Of a stretch of DNA of 64,000 nt, positions 61,492 through 64,000 are shown piece by piece; the first letter of the stretch is position 1; every line of letters begins with the position of its first letter. Below the pieces are notes generated by a model, which was not told where the DNA came from, did no database searches, and saw nothing but the letters and a program-made list of their open reading frames with translations. A program made the translations under genes and the position numbers. The stretch lies in assembly GCF_900277125.1 (NCBI RefSeq), contig NZ_OPYN01000070.1, forward strand, positions 186,212-250,211, given 5' to 3'. Origin of the DNA: Pseudomonas inefficax. Its GTDB lineage: Bacteria; Pseudomonadota; Gammaproteobacteria; Pseudomonadales; Pseudomonadaceae.

Positions 61492-61564
61492 GCATAGTCA
61501 CTGGCGCCGCCCGCCGCCGCCGGTATAATCGCCGGCCCTGCCTGTCCTGTGTGGTTGCACGCTC

Positions 61565-62182
61565 ATGTCCCTGATCCCCGAAATCGACGCCTTTCTTGGT
61601 TGCCCGACACCAGACGCCTGGATCGAAGCGGCGCTCGCCGACCAGGAAACCCTGCTGATTGACCACAAGAACTGCGAATTCAAGGCTGCCAGCACCGCCC
61701 TGAGCCTGATCGCCAAGTACAACACCCACCTCGACCTGATCAACATGATGTCGCGCCTTGCCCGCGAGGAGCTGGTGCACCACGAGCAGGTGCTGCGCCT
61801 GATGAAGCGTCGTGGCGTGCCGCTGCGCCCGGTGTCGGCGGGGCGTTATGCGTCGGGGCTGCGGCGGCTGGTGCGCGCCCACGAGCCGGTCAAGCTGGTG
61901 GATACGCTGGTGGTGGGGGCGTTCATCGAGGCGCGCAGCTGCGAGCGCTTTGCCGCGCTGGTACCGCACCTGGACGAGGAGCTGGGCCGCTTCTACCACG
62001 GCCTGCTGAAGAGCGAAGCGCGCCACTACCAGGGTTACCTGAAACTGGCGCACAACTACGGTGAAGAGGCCGATATCGCCCACCGGGTGGAACTGGTGCG
62101 CGCAGCAGAGGTGGAACTGATCCAGTCACCGGACCAGGAGCTGCGCTTCCACAGCGGTATCCCGATGGCGCAGGCCGCCTGA
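61565..62182 (+). CDS. miaE: tRNA-(ms2io6A37) hydroxylase MiaE
   Basis: O2-dependent di-iron enzyme hydroxylating ms2i6A at position 37 of tRNA. The 205-aa product has the MiaE ligands: Glu in DHKNCEFKAASTALSLIAKY, ExxH in LAREELVHHEQVLRLM, and Glu/His in FIEARSCERFAALVPHLDEEL and SEARHYQGYL. ATG 61565 follows a weak Shine-Dalgarno. Divergent from the usp gene. Confidence 0.94.
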   Translation: MSLIPEIDAFLGCPTPDAWIEAALADQETLLIDHKNCEFKAASTALSLIAKYNTHLDLINMMSRLAREELVHHEQVLRLMKRRGVPLRPVSAGRYASGLRRLVRAHEPVKLVDTLVVGAFIEARSCERFAALVPHLDEELGRFYHGLLKSEARHYQGYLKLAHNYGEEADIAHRVELVRAAEVELIQSPDQELRFHSGIPMAQAA

Positions 62183-62204
62183 CTAGCGCCAGGCGGCCCA
62201 GGTG

Positions 62205-62525
62205 TCAGTGACGGCGGCCCAGCAGCAGGCCGACCACCAGCCCGAGGCCTGCGGAAATGGCCACGGTCTGCCACGGGTGGCCACCGATGTAGTCCTGGGT
62301 AGCGTCCATCACCGGTTGCGCCTTGCTGCGCACCTTGTCGGCGGCCTGGCGCGCCTGGCGTAGCTTGAGGCTCACCTGCGCGCGCAGGGTTTCCGCCTCG
62401 TCACCCACCAGGGCGGCGCTGTCGTTCAGCAGCTTTTCCGATTCTTCGATCAGCGCCTGCAGTTCGCTGAATACCTGGTCCTTGATCTGATCGCTGTCGG
62501 CCAGCGCGGCGTTTTTCCGGGCCAT
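62205..62525 (-). CDS. DUF883/ElaB-YqjD family membrane protein
   Basis: A 106-aa protein: soluble helical part MARKNAALADSDQIKDQVFS ... EESEKLLNDSAALVGDEAE, an amphipathic coil, and a C-terminal membrane anchor VAISAGLGLVVGLLLGRRH. The layout is that of ElaB/YqjD proteins, tail-anchored and reported to bind ribosomes in stationary phase. CGAGGACGAG upstream of the ATG supports the start. Convergent with miaE. Confidence 0.88.
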   Translation of the reverse strand: MARKNAALADSDQIKDQVFSELQALIEESEKLLNDSAALVGDEAETLRAQVSLKLRQARQAADKVRSKAQPVMDATQDYIGGHPWQTVAISAGLGLVVGLLLGRRH

Positions 62526-62654
62526 GAACTCGTCCTCGTCGATGGTGTGGCTTGAACAATGGATGCCGACGCGTCGGGAAAGTTGCGGCGGCTTTGGGCT
62601 GTTGCAATACCTGGGTGTAAGATAGCGGCCATTTTCAAACTTGCAGGTACCTTC

Positions 62655-62918
62655 ATGAGTTTCAATCTGGCCAACATGAGCTTCGAGGAACGGGCGCAGA
62701 TCGAGGCAGAGAAGGCCCGGCTGTTCGAACTGTGGCAGAACAACCTGGGCAAGGCCAAGGGCGAAGCGGCGCGGCTGATCGCCGAAAAACCACGGCGCAA
62801 AGGCAAATGGGCCGAGTGGGTGCGTGCCGAGCTGGATGGCATGTCGCCGCCCGAATACGCCAACATGGTGCGCAGCGAAGTCAACAAGCTGATGGCCGCA
62901 GCCAGCGCCAACCGCTGA
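62655..62918 (+). CDS. Small conserved hypothetical protein
   Basis: An 87-aa basic helical protein, MSFNLANMSFEERAQIEAEK ... KPRRKGKWAEWVRAELDGMS, without known motifs or signal peptide. Its codon usage is that of the core genome and it is complete, so it is probably a real gene of the Pseudomonas core. Function unknown. AGGTACCTTC lies before the ATG. Confidence 0.7.
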   Translation: MSFNLANMSFEERAQIEAEKARLFELWQNNLGKAKGEAARLIAEKPRRKGKWAEWVRAELDGMSPPEYANMVRSEVNKLMAAASANR

Positions 62919-62936
62919 TCTCACTCTGCCGGGCGC

Positions 62937-63419
62937 TTACCAGTAGACGCCCTTGGGCAGGTCCAGCTTGCCCTCGTCGGTAAAGCGCACGGTCCCCAGC
63001 AGCCCGCCGGCCAGCTTGCCGCGCAGCACATAGGGCAGGCCCTGCAACGAGCCCGCCTGGCCCAGCCCATAGGCCTGGCGCAGGAAGGAAAACGCCGTGA
63101 TGCTCACTGGCACCACGACCACTGCCTCGCCATAACGGCCGATGTGCCCCTGCTGGTCGCTGACCCCGGCAGCCAGAGGCTGGCCGTTCACTTCCAGGTT
63201 GAGGGCGATGCCGTTGTAGTCGATCGGCGCCTCGTTGGGGTTTTGTACCCGCATCTTCACCGCCATGCGCAGTTCCAGCTCCTGCCCGGGCAGCGGCTCG
63301 ATACCGATCACGCTGATATTGACCGGGTCGCGGGCCTGGAACAGCGCACAGCCCCCCAGGCCGAAGGCCAGCAGCAGGACCAGAAACAGGCGGGCGTAGC
63401 GGTGCAGACGGGCAGCCAT
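62937..63419 (-). CDS. LEA14-like (LEA type 2) lipoprotein
   Basis: A 160-aa protein: signal MAARLHRYARLFLVLLLAFG with lipobox LGGC, then a water-stress/LEA14 domain (NISVIGIEPLPGQELELRMAVKMRVQNPNEAPIDYNGIALNLEVNG). LEA14-like domains are associated with desiccation stress proteins in plants and bacteria; the bacterial role is unclear. Probably anchored to the periplasmic face of a membrane. Convergent with the 87-aa gene. Confidence 0.87.
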   Translation of the reverse strand: MAARLHRYARLFLVLLLAFGLGGCALFQARDPVNISVIGIEPLPGQELELRMAVKMRVQNPNEAPIDYNGIALNLEVNGQPLAAGVSDQQGHIGRYGEAVVVVPVSITAFSFLRQAYGLGQAGSLQGLPYVLRGKLAGGLLGTVRFTDEGKLDLPKGVYW

Positions 63420-63499
63420 GGGGAGCGACCTTGCAAGTTTGGGCGAATGGGCAGTGTGGCAAATACGCGTCGGCGTTGAAAGTCTCCTTCCAGATGAAA

Positions 63500-63518
63500 G
63501 ATACTGTTTCTCATTAAC
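63500..63518 (+). promoter_or_regulatory. Fur-box-like sequence before the ECF sigma gene
   Basis: GATACTGTTTCTCATTAAC aligns with the 19-bp Fur consensus GATAATGATAATCATTATC (closer still to the variant with TTCTCATTA). It is 37 bases before the sigma factor ATG. Confidence 0.7.
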
Positions 63519-63554
63519 GCCCGATAACTTCTCCTACTGGCCGTTCCCAAACCC

Positions 63555-64000
63555 ATGCTGACCCCTACCGCGCCGGGCTTGCTGGCAAGTTTCCAGGAGC
63601 ACTACGACGACCTGCTGCAGTTCCTGACCCGGCGCATGAGCGACCGCCAGCGCGCTGCCGACGTCGCGCAGGAAACCTACCTCAGGCTGGTGAGCATCGA
63701 CCAGCAGGCGGTGCCGGTGTTGCACGCGCGCAGTTTCATCTTCCGTGTGGCCGGCAACCTGGCGATCGATGCCTTGCGCCGCGAGCAGCGCATTGCCGCT
63801 AGCCACGACGACAGCGAGCGGGCAGGTGAGGTCGCCTGCCCGGCACCGGCCCCCGAGGCGGCCTTGCTGGCCCGGGAGCGCTTGCAGATCCTCGACCAGG
63901 CGCTGCTGCAGCTGTCCGACAATGCCCGCCAGGCACTGTTGCTCAACCGCGTCGACGGCCTGACCCAGGCGCAGATCGCGCAACGCCTGGGGGTTTCCGA
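63555..64000 (+). CDS. FecI-type ECF sigma factor (3' end outside window)
   Basis: The first 148 codons of an ECF sigma-70 factor. Region 2 is LASFQEHYDDLLQFLTRRMS ... AADVAQETYLRLV and FIFRVAGNLAIDALRREQR; region 4 begins LSDNARQALLLNRVDGLTQAQIAQRLGVS. This matches FecI-like iron-starvation sigma factors, usually followed by a FecR anti-sigma factor and a TonB receptor outside this window. A Fur-like site upstream agrees. Confidence 0.92.
   Translation, partial: MLTPTAPGLLASFQEHYDDLLQFLTRRMSDRQRAADVAQETYLRLVSIDQQAVPVLHARSFIFRVAGNLAIDALRREQRIAASHDDSERAGEVACPAPAPEAALLARERLQILDQALLQLSDNARQALLLNRVDGLTQAQIAQRLGVS

Overview
The window reads as a chromosomal segment of a Pseudomonas, most likely the P. 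putida group. GC is high, with many REP-type palindromes (TGTGGGAGCGG... / ...CCGCTCCCACA). The gene order is also typical of that group: mfd, a long-form GAPDH, apbE, sthA, lolCDE, queF, mlaA, rssB-rssC, tal, dusA and, further on, fdsGBAD, miaE and an ECF sigma factor. The species call rests on remembered synteny and was not checked by search.

Layout. 1-25.3 kb is core chromosome: a partial csiV-like gene, mfd, gap, apbE, sthA, a glycerophosphodiesterase, PilZ proteins, the lipoprotein exporter lolCDE, a two-component system, queF, mlaA, the rssB/rssC regulatory pair, a PhoD-like phosphatase, transaldolase and dusA. 25.2-39.4 kb is a decayed prophage inserted in the 5' end of dusA, bounded by a 26-bp direct repeat. 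It holds a frameshifted integrase, a pyocin-type activator prtN, tail genes U, X and a frameshifted D, an endolysin with nested spanins, a Dam-like methylase, and a divergent SRAP / umuDC SOS module. There are good LexA boxes before the methylase and between SRAP and umuD. AT-rich cargo sits at both ends: a 240-aa protein next to the integrase and, at the right end, a DUF262-AlbA_2 fusion followed by a two-gene module (PD-(D/E)XK-like protein plus a Cys-His-Asp protein). These are the best candidates for undescribed defence functions. Beyond the right repeat lies a second degraded dusA/integrase start, evidence of an older insertion at the same site.

39.7-54.3 kb is an accessory metabolic region. 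It has an AraC-type regulator, a sterol-desaturase-like protein, a LysR regulator with an isochorismatase-family hydrolase, and a catabolic cluster: Tat-exported amidohydrolase, two MFS permeases of the ACS type, D-2-hydroxyacid dehydrogenase, RraA-family lyase, a third MFS protein, SMP-30 lactonase, OprD-like porin and an IclR regulator. Four similar IclR/KdgR-like palindromes lie in the two divergent promoter regions, so the cluster looks like one regulon for uptake and breakdown of an unknown hydroxy-acid or lactone.

54.3-64 kb returns to core: a REP-rich spacer, the NAD-dependent formate dehydrogenase operon fdsGBAD, a universal stress protein and miaE flanking a perfect Anr/FNR box, small conserved proteins, an LEA14-like lipoprotein, and a FecI-type sigma factor behind a Fur-box-like sequence, cut off by the window end.
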